36,361 bases of DNA from Clostridia bacterium (GTDB lineage Bacteria; Bacillota; Clostridia; Christensenellales; Pumilibacteraceae): positions 1-36,361 of the forward strand of contig JAGAPA010000093.1 of assembly GCA_017623455.1 (NCBI GenBank), given 5' to 3'. The stretch's first letter is position 1. Each line of letters starts with the position of its first letter. Positions 14,150-22,629 of the stretch are shown piece after piece. A program made the position numbers and the translations under genes. The notes beneath the pieces are model-generated. The model saw only the letters and a list, made by a program, of their open reading frames with translations, searched no databases and was not told the DNA's origin.

Positions 14150-15049
14150 CTACTTTTTAGTCGTTACATAAAAAGGATATGCGTAAGCGTCGTTTACCGC
14201 CTTAATGTATGCATCTGTTTGCTCGCGCGTTACAAAATCGGGGGCATAGGAAAGCTCGTCTACGTTTACATCGAAAATCTCTTTTACCCACATGAGCGAA
14301 GCGAGAAATCTTCCGTTTTCGTTAAGGTGAATGTCGTCACGGTTGAGAGTTTCGCCCACCAAAACTCTTGCGTTTTGCACCGCAGTTCCCGTGGGTATAA
14401 CGTAAGATATTTCGTAGTCGGTATCAATTCGGGTGGAAACAACCGAGCAAATCTTGCCGTACATGGTGTCCTGATCGTTGTTAAAATCCGCAAACTGCGG
14501 GCTTTTGCTGTAAGTAGGGTAAGCCCAAGTCATATTAAAACCAAACTTTGCGTTTGGACAAACGCTTCTCACGTATGCCTTGAGTTGGTCAAAAAACGGC
14601 ACATACGTACTCCACTTTCCTGTCTTTGCCGACTGTTGCTGAAAGATTATCAAATCCCAATCCTCATCCTCAAGTCCTTCTAAAATCGAGGTGTTTGGAG
14701 TAGTTACCCATTCTCCGTTTGCATTTTTGCGGTAGTCGTACACTTTATCTCCGCTAACCGCATTATTCCTATGCATTTCGAGCGAGCATCCACCTATATA
14801 AAGGTTTGCAATAACTACGTTCTTTATTCCAAGATTTTCTGCGACGTCGCGAATGTACTTTACGCTGTCATCACCATAACTGTTTCCTATACATAGTATT
14901 TTCTTACCCTCAAAAGGTTCTCTTTCCGTCTTTTTAGCCATATACACATTGTCCCCCTTTTCTTCCTCGCCGTTCTTTTTGGTATACACGACGACACACG
15001 TGATGATAACCATCACCAACAAAACCAAACCTATATATAATACTTGCAT
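14150..15049 (-). CDS. Membrane-anchored DUF4886 SGNH-like hydrolase
   Basis: A 299-aa protein. ATG 15049 is chosen because AAGGAG lies 5 bases upstream. The first 20 residues form a single transmembrane or signal-anchor helix (V-L-Y-I-G-L-V-L-L-V-M-V-I-I). The rest matches the DUF4886 fold related to SGNH/GDSL esterases: block I L-C-I-G-N-S-Y-G (Ser nucleophile), then L-I-I-F-Q-Q-Q-S, and R-D-D-I-H-L-N-E-N-G carrying the Asp/His of block V. Such proteins often deacetylate polysaccharides or sit in polysaccharide-use loci. It is expected to act outside the membrane. It is first in an operon with the glycosidase gene and divergent from cysK. Confidence 0.85.
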   Translation of the reverse strand: MQVLYIGLVLLVMVIITCVVVYTKKNGEEEKGDNVYMAKKTEREPFEGKKILCIGNSYGDDSVKYIRDVAENLGIKNVVIANLYIGGCSLEMHRNNAVSGDKVYDYRKNANGEWVTTPNTSILEGLEDEDWDLIIFQQQSAKTGKWSTYVPFFDQLKAYVRSVCPNAKFGFNMTWAYPTYSKSPQFADFNNDQDTMYGKICSVVSTRIDTDYEISYVIPTGTAVQNARVLVGETLNRDDIHLNENGRFLASLMWVKEIFDVNVDELSYAPDFVTREQTDAYIKAVNDAYAYPFYVTTKK

Positions 15050-15067
15050 TACGTTCTCCTTGTTTTT

Positions 15068-15096
15068 AATATACCATATAAAAATCAATTTAGCAA
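15068..15096 (-). promoter_or_regulatory. Promoter of the DUF4886-glycosidase operon
   Basis: Minus-strand TTGCTA (15091-15096), 17-bp spacer, TATATT (15068-15073). Confidence 0.7.
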
Positions 15097-15111
15097 GTAC
15101 TTAAAAAGAAA

Positions 15112-15140
15112 TTGACTTTTTTTAAGGAAAATACTACAAT
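15112..15140 (+). promoter_or_regulatory. Promoter of the cysK operon
   Basis: TTGACT (15112-15117), 17 bp, TACAAT (15135-15140), 30 bases before the cysK start. It lies back to back with the minus-strand promoter at 15068-15096. Confidence 0.72.
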
Positions 15141-15170
15141 ATAAACATAAGATTATTACGAGGTTATTTT

Positions 15171-16079
15171 ATGAAGATCTACGATTCTTTAACTCAGCTT
15201 ATCGGAAACACCCCTCTTATCAAGCTTAGCTCGCTCTCCCTAAACGGAAGCGACGTTATTGCAAAAGCGGAATGTTTTAATCCGTATTCGGTAAAAGACA
15301 GAGTTGCGTACAAAATGCTTACCTCCGCCTTAAACTGCGGAATAATCGACAAGAACACAGTTATAATCGAGCCTACCAGCGGTAATACCGGTATCGGGCT
15401 TGCTTTTTGCTGTGCGTCAATGGGTATGAAATGTATTCTTACTATGCCGTCGTCTATGAGCGAAGAACGCAAAAAACTGCTTTCTGCCCTTGGCGCGGAA
15501 CTTGTTCTTACCGATCCTAAAAGCGGTATGCAAGGCGCAATAGATATGGCAAACGAGCTTAAAGCCAAGCTTCCCTCCGCTTTTATTCCTCAGCAGTTTG
15601 AAAACGAAAGCAATCCCCTCGCGCACGAAAGCACCGCAAACGAAATACTTACCGACACGGACGGAAAAATAGATTATTTCGTTTCTTGCATTGGTACGGG
15701 CGGAACGATTTCGGGCGTGGGAAAAATTCTTAAAGAGCGTTTACCCTCCGTTAAGATCGTAGGCATAGAGCCTTACGACAGTCCGCTTATCACAAAGGGT
15801 GTTGCAGGTCCGCATAAAATTCAAGGAATTGGCGCAAACTTTATTCCCAAAACCTTTGACAAAAGCGTTGTAGATGAAATAGTTACAATAAAGACTGAAG
15901 ACGCATACGCTACGAGCAGAGAGGTTGCAAAGAAGGAAGGATTTTTGGTGGGGATATCATCAGGCTCCGCATTGTTTATCGCAAGCGAGATTGCAAAACG
16001 CGAGAGCGGAAAACGAATCGTTGCGCTATGTCCGGACAGTGGCGAAAGATACTTATCTACTGAACTTTTTGGAGAATAA
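15171..16079 (+). CDS. cysK: Cysteine synthase (O-acetylserine sulfhydrylase)
   Basis: A 302-aa PLP enzyme of fold type II that makes cysteine from O-acetylserine and sulfide. The PLP lysine is in N-P-Y-S-V-K-D-R-V (Lys near residue 42). T-S-G-N-T-G-I-G-L-A-F binds substrate, and G-T-G-G-T-I-S-G-V-G-K binds the PLP phosphate. The usual N-P-G-G-S-V-K-D-R is N-P-Y-S-V-K-D-R here, a mild variation. The start is supported by a GAGG site and the promoter at 15112. It leads a four-gene cluster with a YgjV-like membrane protein (3 bases after), ProX-like deacylase and asparaginase, suggesting an amino-acid housekeeping role. Confidence 0.95.
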   Translation: MKIYDSLTQLIGNTPLIKLSSLSLNGSDVIAKAECFNPYSVKDRVAYKMLTSALNCGIIDKNTVIIEPTSGNTGIGLAFCCASMGMKCILTMPSSMSEERKKLLSALGAELVLTDPKSGMQGAIDMANELKAKLPSAFIPQQFENESNPLAHESTANEILTDTDGKIDYFVSCIGTGGTISGVGKILKERLPSVKIVGIEPYDSPLITKGVAGPHKIQGIGANFIPKTFDKSVVDEIVTIKTEDAYATSREVAKKEGFLVGISSGSALFIASEIAKRESGKRIVALCPDSGERYLSTELFGE

Positions 16080-16082
16080 AAC

Positions 16083-16640
16083 ATGATACTAGAAATTATA
16101 GGACAGGCTATAGGCATAGTAGCGATGGCTTTTAACGTGCTTTCCTTTCAGGCAAAAAACAGTAAAGGTATTATCTTATTCCAATTTTTTGGCGGAATGT
16201 TCTTTTCTATAAACTTTTTGCTAATTGGCTCGTATATCGGTGCAATGCTTAATTTTTTGGGCATGCTACGTGCTCTCTTCTTTGCTTTTAGGGACAAATG
16301 GCATATAAGCAAAACCTTGTTAACCGCGGTATTTTGCGTACTTTTCGTAAGCACGTATCCGATACTCTTTACTGTTTTTAGTAAACCGTTTAACGCTTTT
16401 AACGCCATACTAGAAATAATTCCAGTTTGCTCTATGATATTAAGCACGTTCGCGTACGGCGTAGAAGCAAAGAAATTTAGAATTTTGGCGCTGATATATT
16501 CGCCGATGTGGTTAGCGTATAATATCGTAGTATTCTCGATTGGCGCAATAATTAGCGAAACGCTATGCATAATCTCGGCAGTCGTGGCGCTTATAAGATA
16601 TAAAAGGAAAGAAAATAATGTACAAAATAATAACGGGTAG
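16083..16640 (+). CDS. YgjV-family integral membrane protein
   Basis: A 185-aa protein of the bacterial inner-membrane YgjV family. It has about six hydrophobic segments, starting with I-I-G-Q-A-I-G-I-V-A-M-A and including F-F-G-G-M-F-F-S-I-N-F-L-L-I-G, a phrase characteristic of this family, and a short basic C-terminal tail (R-Y-K-R-K-E). Its function is not established in general. It starts 3 bases after cysK and overlaps the next gene by 23 bases, so its translation is tied to both. The context suggests, but does not show, a link to amino-acid metabolism. Confidence 0.85.
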   Translation: MILEIIGQAIGIVAMAFNVLSFQAKNSKGIILFQFFGGMFFSINFLLIGSYIGAMLNFLGMLRALFFAFRDKWHISKTLLTAVFCVLFVSTYPILFTVFSKPFNAFNAILEIIPVCSMILSTFAYGVEAKKFRILALIYSPMWLAYNIVVFSIGAIISETLCIISAVVALIRYKRKENNVQNNNG

Positions 16641-17151
16641 ACCAACTGATAAAAGAGAAGAGAAAGAAGAACGCATATACGACTTTTTAGACGCGATTGG
16701 CGTATCTTACGAAAGGGTTGACCACGAGGCGCTTTTTACCATTGAAGCATGTCAAAAAGTAGACGAGATTTTGGGATTTGAGATTTGCAAAAATTTGTTT
16801 TTAGTAAACAGCAACAAGTCGCAGTTCTACCTCCTTCTTATGATGCCAAATAAAAACCTTTCCACAAAGGACTTAAAAGTTCAAATAAACTCCTCCCGAC
16901 TTTCGTTTGGTACGGCGGACTTGCTTTTACAAACGCTTAATCTAACGGCGGGAAGCGTTAACGTTTGCTCGCTTTTATACGATATAGATAACAAAGTAAA
17001 ACTGCTTATAGACGAGGATATCTTAAAGCAAGAATACTTCGGTTTTCATCCTATGCTCAATACGTCCACGCTAAAAGTAAACACACACGACTTTGTGGAC
17101 ACAATTATCCCCGCGCTAAAGCACGAGCCTACTATCGTCAAAATTCCCTAA
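16618..17151 (+). CDS. Prolyl-tRNA deacylase (ProX/YbaK-like trans-editing factor)
   Basis: A 177-aa trans-editing protein, homologous to YbaK/ProX, that hydrolyses Ala or Cys from mischarged tRNA-Pro. The N-terminal Y-E-R-V-D-H-E and F-T-I-E-A-C lead into a YbaK fold. The C-terminal G-F-H-P-M-L-N-T-S-T resembles the family's G-x-H-P-x-x-N-T active-site loop. K-N-L-F-L-V-N (about 59-65) is the other typical motif. It overlaps the upstream membrane protein by 23 bases, with an AAGGAAAG site before the ATG. Placing it beside cysteine synthase is sensible because cysteine can be mischarged onto tRNA-Pro; this is inference. Confidence 0.88.
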   Translation: MYKIITGRPTDKREEKEERIYDFLDAIGVSYERVDHEALFTIEACQKVDEILGFEICKNLFLVNSNKSQFYLLLMMPNKNLSTKDLKVQINSSRLSFGTADLLLQTLNLTAGSVNVCSLLYDIDNKVKLLIDEDILKQEYFGFHPMLNTSTLKVNTHDFVDTIIPALKHEPTIVKIP

Positions 17152-17161
17152 AGGAGGGCTT

Positions 17162-18160
17162 ATGAAAATTCTATTCGTTTTTACGGGAGGCACGATTTCC
17201 ACCACGCTAAAAGACAGCGTACTGAAAGTGGACGAGAGTAAGCCTTATGCTTTGATAAGGGCGTACGAGGATCGGTTTGGCATAGATTTTGAGTACGATT
17301 GCATTTCGCCGTACCTTGAACTGAGCGAAAACAACACGGGCAAGCACTTAGACGAACTTTGTGCTTGCGTAAAAAACAACACGCAAAAGGACTACGACGG
17401 AATTATCGTAACGCACGGCACGGATACGTTACAGTATTCAGCCTGCGCGCTTGCATACGTTTTAGGAAACAATTGCATTCCCGTATGCCTAGTTTCCGCA
17501 GCCTTTCCCCTAGACGACAGCAAAAGCAACGCTTTAGTTAATCTTCACGGTGCTGTAATGATGATAAAAAACAAACTTGGCAAAGGCGTTTTCGTACCCT
17601 ACAAAAACGCAGGCGAGGACGAAATAGTTATTCATAGAGGTACGCGACTACTACCTTCTCTTCCGTTTTCTAGCGAATTAAAGAGTGTTAAAAATCAGGA
17701 ATACGGTCGTTTTGTCCGCGGTAAAAAGAGTGATTACAACTTCCTAAAAAACGGAATAACCGAACGCGAGGATATTGCCTTGCCGTTTACTCCGCGCTTT
17801 TCCCTCGCATCTTCCGTCCTATTGCTTAACGCTCACCCGGGCATGATTTACCCCGAATTATCGCAAAAAGTCAAATACGTATTGATTTCTTCTTACCATT
17901 CAGGCACGATAGATACGAAATCTACCGAGGCAAGGGCGTTTTATTTAAGAGCGTGGGAAAGAGGAATTAAGGTATACGTGTCGGGCGTAAAAAACGGGGA
18001 TATATACGAAAGCGCAACAGAGTTTTCTAACCTTAATATAATCACACTTAACCTCTCGCCAATATCCGCGTATATCAAGATTTGGCTTATGGCAAACTCT
18101 AATACTCATCAAGACAGCGTTTTACAACCGCTTGGTGGCGACACGGTTACAAACTACTAA
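17162..18160 (+). CDS. ansA: L-asparaginase (type I-like)
   Basis: A 332-aa amidohydrolase of the bacterial asparaginase family that converts asparagine to aspartate and ammonia. The first catalytic Thr is in F-V-F-T-G-G-T-I-S (about Thr12). The second, in I-V-T-H-G-T-D-T, holds the Thr-Asp pair. The central A-F-P-L-D-D-S-K-S and G-T-I-D-T-K-S segments are usual in family members. There is no signal peptide, so it is cytoplasmic and probably the catabolic or housekeeping form. A strong AAAGGAGG site lies 4-6 bases upstream, and it ends the operon at a terminator. A related glutaminase activity cannot be excluded. Confidence 0.93.
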   Translation: MKILFVFTGGTISTTLKDSVLKVDESKPYALIRAYEDRFGIDFEYDCISPYLELSENNTGKHLDELCACVKNNTQKDYDGIIVTHGTDTLQYSACALAYVLGNNCIPVCLVSAAFPLDDSKSNALVNLHGAVMMIKNKLGKGVFVPYKNAGEDEIVIHRGTRLLPSLPFSSELKSVKNQEYGRFVRGKKSDYNFLKNGITEREDIALPFTPRFSLASSVLLLNAHPGMIYPELSQKVKYVLISSYHSGTIDTKSTEARAFYLRAWERGIKVYVSGVKNGDIYESATEFSNLNIITLNLSPISAYIKIWLMANSNTHQDSVLQPLGGDTVTNY

Positions 18161-18167
18161 AAAAACA

Positions 18168-18205
18168 GCACACTATACTTTTTTCAAGTACGGTGTGCAT
18201 ATTTT
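18168..18205. terminator. Bidirectional terminator after the asparaginase gene
   Basis: GCACAC/GTGTGC (18168-18173, 18193-18198) with an inner TACTT/AAGTA stem across a small internal loop, followed by a T-run on the plus strand. Convergent with the GDPD gene. Confidence 0.75.
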
Positions 18206-19234
18206 TTATTTGGTATATTCGTTGTAAACTTCTTTTAATAGATGCGGATAGTCGGTCATTATTCCGTCCGCGCCAATGGAAATAAGATAACGCATATCGT
18301 CGGGATTGTTTATCGTCCAGTAGTGAACTGCCAGATTATGCGCGTGCGCCTTTGCCACAAATTCTTTGGTTGCAAGGTTTATGCCGTATTCTTCCATAGG
18401 AAGCTGGAACACGCTCATTTTATCGGCAAAGAACAGGTCGAGCTGTAAGCAATGCAGTATATAAAACTTTACCACTCCGCCTATTCCGGGCGAGCACATA
18501 AATTCTTTTGGTAAGCTTCCGTCGTTCTGCCTTGCTTGATACAAATCATACAGCTCGTCGTGAAAGGACGCGAGCACCACTCTGTCGAACGCGTCGTACT
18601 TTTCGAGCAATTTTACCGTTGCCTCAAACGCCTTTTTACCAAGCTCGCCTTCCTGCTTTATCTCAACGTTAATGCGATTGTAGGGAAAGGAAACGAGTAA
18701 ATCCTCCAAGGTCGTCGCAAGGAATTTGGTAGCGTGTCGTGGCTCGACGCCTTCGGGGTAGAGCACGTCGTGAGGAGTGACTTCCACTCCGTCGGGATTG
18801 GTAAATCTTTTTCTCTCACCGCTCAGTTGCTGATTGCCGTCCGTGGGGTTTGTATACGAAAAATCCACTTCCATTGCAATAAGATCGGTATAATTCCATT
18901 CGGAAATCTCGCCTACGTTATCGGTTTTTCGGTCAATCGTGGTATCGTGCGAAAGCAGAATTACCCCATCCTTGGTAATACTGACGTCAGTTTCCATCAT
19001 TACGTTTTCGTCCACGCTATACGCATTATAAAACGCCTCGAGCGTATTATCGGGAAATTCCCTATTACCTCCGCCGTGAGCGATGAGAATGGGAAGCTTG
19101 CCGTCCTTTCTCATCGGATTAGCACCTTTATGATTTATATTTTTAGGCACGAACGCAATAACCAGATACGCAACTAACACTACGAGCAATACAGAGCATA
19201 ATATTATTAAAAAATTACGTTTTTTTGCTTCCAT
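18206..19234 (-). CDS. Membrane-anchored glycerophosphodiester phosphodiesterase
   Basis: A 342-aa GDPD-family enzyme (TIM barrel, Ca or Mg dependent) that splits glycerophosphodiesters to glycerol 3-phosphate and an alcohol. An N-terminal membrane anchor (about 8-30, I-I-L-C-S-V-L-L-V-V-L-V-A) precedes I-A-H-G-G-G-N-R-E-F-P-D-N-T-L-E-A-F, containing the catalytic His. The second half of the site is M-E-T-D-V-S-I-T-K-D-G and L-L-S-H-D-T. A C-terminal W-T-I-N-N-P-D-D-M near G-A-D-G-I-M-T-D-Y-P is typical. It acts outside the membrane, possibly on teichoic acid or lipid-derived diesters. It begins 1 base after the AraC gene stop, with the AAAGGA site inside that gene, so translation is coupled. 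Confidence 0.93.
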   Translation of the reverse strand: MEAKKRNFLIILCSVLLVVLVAYLVIAFVPKNINHKGANPMRKDGKLPILIAHGGGNREFPDNTLEAFYNAYSVDENVMMETDVSITKDGVILLSHDTTIDRKTDNVGEISEWNYTDLIAMEVDFSYTNPTDGNQQLSGERKRFTNPDGVEVTPHDVLYPEGVEPRHATKFLATTLEDLLVSFPYNRINVEIKQEGELGKKAFEATVKLLEKYDAFDRVVLASFHDELYDLYQARQNDGSLPKEFMCSPGIGGVVKFYILHCLQLDLFFADKMSVFQLPMEEYGINLATKEFVAKAHAHNLAVHYWTINNPDDMRYLISIGADGIMTDYPHLLKEVYNEYTK

Positions 19235-19235
19235 T

Positions 19236-20093
19236 TCAGTTTCCTTTATTTGTATTTTTATGCTTTTTGCGGTAACAAGAAGGCGTTAACGCGTATTCCT
19301 TTTCGAATATATCGTAAAAGTTTTTCTTATCCTTATATCCTACCTCACGCATAATCTTTTCGACGGGCATATCGGTGTGCGCAAGCATTTGCGCGGCAAG
19401 TGAAATGCGTTTTTTACGGATGAGGACAGACAGGTCTTCGCCTGTAAACTTCTTGTACATTTTGCTAACGTAAGAGGGCGAGAAGAAAATCGCATCACTT
19501 ATTTTTTCCACACTTATATCTCCGCTCGTAGCAGACGAGATCATTCGGTTTATTTCGTCCACCAAAAAACGATTGGACGCAACGCCCACGTACGAATTTC
19601 GGCAAAACAGAGTCAGTACTATGGTAAGGTATGAACACAAAACCTGAACGTATCCGTCACTTTTACCCTCATACTCCTCTTTCATATCTAAAAGAAGCTT
19701 CGCTATCTGCTTAGAATTTTTGGCTTTGACTATAGGGTAAGGAATGGACGATGAAACGGAGTCTGTAAAAATTTTTACCGCAAAATCCCCAAAATCCGTT
19801 CCGTCAAAACTAATCCGTTCCAAAAACGATGGAGGGAAAAGACAGTTGAGTATAACGCAATCTCCTTCTGTTTTTAAATAATAATGAGGAGTGTTCATAT
19901 CAACGATAAACACGTCGCCCTTCTTTACGTGCGTGCTTTCGTTTTTTACGACGTGTTCCACCTTACCCTCAAGCACAAGCACAAGCTCCATAAACTCATG
20001 CGAATGCTCTTTGCTTGAAAATGGGCTGTAATCCACGCGCATTGTTATGCCCTCGTTGATATTTATGTAATTGTCCGACAGCAAAGTATTCAT
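19236..20093 (-). CDS. AraC-family regulator, possibly leaderless
   Basis: A 285-aa regulator. An N-terminal cupin (E-H-S-H-E-F-M-E-L-V-L-V-L-E-G and K-K-G-D-V-F-I-V-D) is followed by two helix-turn-helix motifs in the C-terminal third (I-S-V-E-K-I-S-D-A-I-F-F-S-P-S-Y-V-S and V-E-K-I-M-R-E-V-G-Y-K-D-K-K-N-F) ending L-T-P-S-C-Y-R-K-K-H. The ATG at 20093 lies only 6 bases after a TATACT box, which suggests a leaderless start. An alternative GTG at 20111 would overlap the promoter but has AGGG upstream. It is co-transcribed with the downstream glycerophosphodiesterase, the likely target of local control. Confidence 0.88.
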   Translation of the reverse strand: MNTLLSDNYININEGITMRVDYSPFSSKEHSHEFMELVLVLEGKVEHVVKNESTHVKKGDVFIVDMNTPHYYLKTEGDCVILNCLFPPSFLERISFDGTDFGDFAVKIFTDSVSSSIPYPIVKAKNSKQIAKLLLDMKEEYEGKSDGYVQVLCSYLTIVLTLFCRNSYVGVASNRFLVDEINRMISSATSGDISVEKISDAIFFSPSYVSKMYKKFTGEDLSVLIRKKRISLAAQMLAHTDMPVEKIMREVGYKDKKNFYDIFEKEYALTPSCYRKKHKNTNKGN

Positions 20094-20099
20094 AATAAA

Positions 20100-20129
20100 A
20101 GTATACCACACATATAAGCCCTAAATCAA
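20100..20129 (-). promoter_or_regulatory. Promoter of the AraC-GDPD operon
   Basis: Minus-strand TTGATT (20124-20129), 18 bp, TATACT (20100-20105). It reads almost directly into the ATG at 20093. Confidence 0.65.
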
Positions 20130-20174
20130 CAATATAACCAAACTATTTTTATTATTTTTCTTCATTATCCGAGG

Positions 20175-20219
20175 CAAAAAAACAATGCTTAACGGCAACG
20201 TTTTGTCACAGTTAAGCAT
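20175..20219 (-). terminator. Terminator of the DUF554 gene
   Basis: ATGCTTAAC (20185-20193) pairs with GTTAAGCAT (20211-20219). On the minus strand the hairpin is followed by TGTTTTTTT. Confidence 0.85.
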
Positions 20220-20235
20220 ATACGTATGTTGATTT

Positions 20236-20988
20236 TTAAGCAAGAGCAGGGAAAATTATGTAAAACAGCATAACAAGATAATGCCAAATAACGGGTACGA
20301 ACATTGATGGTAACATATTTGCCGTTTTGATTTTTTCGGTAAGAATGAAGTTAAGACCGATAGCCATAATTATTGCGTAACCCACAAAACTGAACTGCGC
20401 CATAAGCTCACCGGTAAGGATATAGCCAAGCCCAAACCTACCCAAAAGCACGAATATAAGCTGATACACAAATACCACTATTGATGAGAATATTACGCCT
20501 ATACCCATTGTAGAGGTAAGAAGAATCGCGTTTATTCCGTCAAGTATTGCCTTAGTATAAAGAATGGAAGGATCGCCAAGCCCGTCCTGTATTCCGCCCA
20601 GTATTGCCATAGAGCCCACACAGTAAAGAATAGTGCTGTATACAAATCCCTGAGCAAAGCCCGTCATTTTGAACTTCTGCTCCACCTTGTCCGCAAGACC
20701 GTTAAACCGCTCCTCTATTTTTAAGAGCGAGCCGACAAGCGTTCCGATAACAAGCGACGCGATAAGCAATAGCTCCCCCGAAGAGGATAACGTCCCGCTA
20801 AACGCATCACCGTTTTTTACCAACGTTATCATATTGGTTATTACACCGTTAAGACCGATTATTATTACCGCCAAGCCCAACGCTTTGTGAAGTGCTGTCT
20901 TATGTTCTTCCTTTATTGCTTTTTTGAATAGCAGTCCGAGCAATGCTCCTATAACGATTGCTCCAAAGTTTACTAAGTTTCCAAGCAT
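20236..20988 (-). CDS. DUF554 integral membrane protein
   Basis: A 250-aa protein with about seven hydrophobic segments and no soluble domain. It matches DUF554 (YdfK/YqgA type): M-L-G-N-L-V-N-F-G-A-I-V-I-G-A-L-L-G at the start, E-L-L-L-I-A-S-L-V-I-G-T-L-V-G, and G-Q-G-F-V-Y-S-T-I-L-Y-C-V-G-S-M-A-I-L-G-G, where the family's C-V-G-S-M-A-I-G type motif is clear. A transport role is often presumed but not shown. ATG 20988 is used because the upstream in-frame GTG lies within the AAGGTG site. It is a single-gene unit with its own promoter and terminator. The lysine-rich segment (K-K-A-I-K-E-E-H-K) is cytoplasmic. Confidence 0.9.
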   Translation of the reverse strand: MLGNLVNFGAIVIGALLGLLFKKAIKEEHKTALHKALGLAVIIIGLNGVITNMITLVKNGDAFSGTLSSSGELLLIASLVIGTLVGSLLKIEERFNGLADKVEQKFKMTGFAQGFVYSTILYCVGSMAILGGIQDGLGDPSILYTKAILDGINAILLTSTMGIGVIFSSIVVFVYQLIFVLLGRFGLGYILTGELMAQFSFVGYAIIMAIGLNFILTEKIKTANMLPSMFVPVIWHYLVMLFYIIFPALA

Positions 20989-21023
20989 AGTAGTCACCTT
21001 ATTGAAAAATTTTTACATATTGT

Positions 21024-21052
21024 ATTATAGCAAATCAAAAACGTATTGTAAA
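21024..21052 (-). promoter_or_regulatory. Promoter of the DUF554 gene
   Basis: Minus-strand TTTACA (21047-21052), 17 bp, TATAAT (21024-21029). Confidence 0.72.
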
Positions 21053-21063
21053 TTATTTTCAAG

Positions 21064-21098
21064 AAAAAACGGCAAAGATTTTTATATTCTTCGCCGTT
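21064..21098 (-). terminator. Terminator of the two-component operon
   Basis: AACGGCGAAGA pairs with TCTTTGCCGTT (one G-U), followed by TTTTTT on the minus strand. Confidence 0.85.
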
Positions 21099-21125
21099 AT
21101 ATCCTATAATTTATTTTATTACGCG

Positions 21126-22619
21126 CTACTCGGTACTTTCCTTTGCTTCAAACCAGAACGTAGAGCCCTCGCCTACCTTACTGTCCACGCCAAACTCCAT
21201 TCCATGCTTAATAAGAATGTTCTGCACTATTGACAAGCCTATTCCGCTACCGGCTACGCTTCGCTTGGTCTGATTAGCTCTGTAGTACCTATCCCAAATA
21301 CGGTCGAGCTCTTCTTGCTTGATGCCTTTGCCCGTATCCCGAACGGAAAATCTTATCTTTCCATCCTTTACCTTCAGCGACACGAAAACCTTTTTATCTT
21401 CGCCCGTGTAGTTTATCGCGTTACATACCAGATTATACACAACCTGCTCAATGCGGTTTCTATCACATTCGCACAAACAGTTGCTGTCGATATCCGTAAC
21501 GAACTCATACCCATCGCGTTCTCTGAATATATCAAGACGATCTAAAACCGTTTTTACAATATACCCCATTTCCACACACTTAAGATCTAATTCTACCGTT
21601 CCTGCCTGAAGCTTGGATAAATCCAAAAGATCGCCCACAAGCGCGTTAAGCGTATCAACCTCGTTGATTATAATCTCGCAATGTTCTTCTCGTCTTTGCG
21701 GATTATCACCCGACAAATCCCTTATCATTTCAGCATACGCCTTTATCATGGTAAGAGGCGTTCTTAAATCGTGAGATACGTTTGCTACTATATCGCGCCT
21801 AAAGTGCTCGGTCTTTTTTTGTTCTTTTATCGAATAATCAAAAGACTGTGCAAGCTCGGTTATCTCCACGTAGTCTGAGTCTTCCACCGTAATCTCGTAC
21901 TTTTCATCACCTGCCGCCTTTCTTACGTCTTGTGACAGTTTTACAAGCGGATACGTTATCTTTTTTCCGACTATCAACGCGTAAAGTATGGATACTCCCA
22001 ACGCTATTATCGACATTCCCGCAAAAAGCTCGTAGAAGAAGTTTGTTGCAAAGTCCTGATCTTTAATAAACGAATGGATATAAAAATATACCGTTTTACC
22101 GTTTGCGGTCTTTTGTCCGCCTATAACAAGATCGCTTCCGGCATACTTGCCGTTACCAAGCACAAAATGAAAGGACGTATTCTTTTCTGCGGAAAGAATC
22201 GAAAAATACTTGGTTGTGATCGCATCCATATTAACAATCATTTCCACGTCGTCGCCACTGCTAATTCTGTACAGTATCATATTAACGTCTTCAAATTTAG
22301 TGTTTTCGGTTATATCGTCTTGCGTAAACACGATTACGGACATATTATTCATTATGACGATTTCGTCAAGAATATCTTCAAACTTGGCAAGATGCTCCGC
22401 ATTGTCGTCCACAGGATACGACGAAACAATATAGTTACCCGTTTTAACCAGATTATCTATGCGTTGATTGCGGTACATAAACGTATAGACTACCAAAAAG
22501 ACGGTTGCCATAATCGCTATAATAACGACCGCAAGCGAAAGAAAGCTTAGCCAAGCGTGAAAGATGACGCTTTTAAAAAATCTGCCCTTGTCGGGATTTA
22601 GTATCTTTGGTTGATTCAT
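21126..22619 (-). CDS. Sensor histidine kinase with HAMP domain
   Basis: A 497-aa two-component kinase. TM1 is at about 25-48 and TM2 at about 197-218, with a roughly 150-residue extracellular sensor between them, then a HAMP linker (219-271). The phospho-accepting His283 is in V-A-N-V-S-H-D-L-R-T-P. The catalytic ATPase has the N-box N-L-V-C-N-A-I-N-Y-T, G1 D-T-G-K-G-I, F-box near W-D-R-Y-Y-R-A, and G2 G-S-G-I-G-L-S-I-V. It starts 10 bases after the response regulator stop, so it pairs with that gene. The layout (OmpR partner, extracellular sensor, no PAS) resembles cell-envelope or antimicrobial-stress systems. The stimulus cannot be told from the sequence. Confidence 0.96.
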   Translation of the reverse strand: MNQPKILNPDKGRFFKSVIFHAWLSFLSLAVVIIAIMATVFLVVYTFMYRNQRIDNLVKTGNYIVSSYPVDDNAEHLAKFEDILDEIVIMNNMSVIVFTQDDITENTKFEDVNMILYRISSGDDVEMIVNMDAITTKYFSILSAEKNTSFHFVLGNGKYAGSDLVIGGQKTANGKTVYFYIHSFIKDQDFATNFFYELFAGMSIIALGVSILYALIVGKKITYPLVKLSQDVRKAAGDEKYEITVEDSDYVEITELAQSFDYSIKEQKKTEHFRRDIVANVSHDLRTPLTMIKAYAEMIRDLSGDNPQRREEHCEIIINEVDTLNALVGDLLDLSKLQAGTVELDLKCVEMGYIVKTVLDRLDIFRERDGYEFVTDIDSNCLCECDRNRIEQVVYNLVCNAINYTGEDKKVFVSLKVKDGKIRFSVRDTGKGIKQEELDRIWDRYYRANQTKRSVAGSGIGLSIVQNILIKHGMEFGVDSKVGEGSTFWFEAKESTE

Positions 22620-22629
22620 ACGCCTTAAG

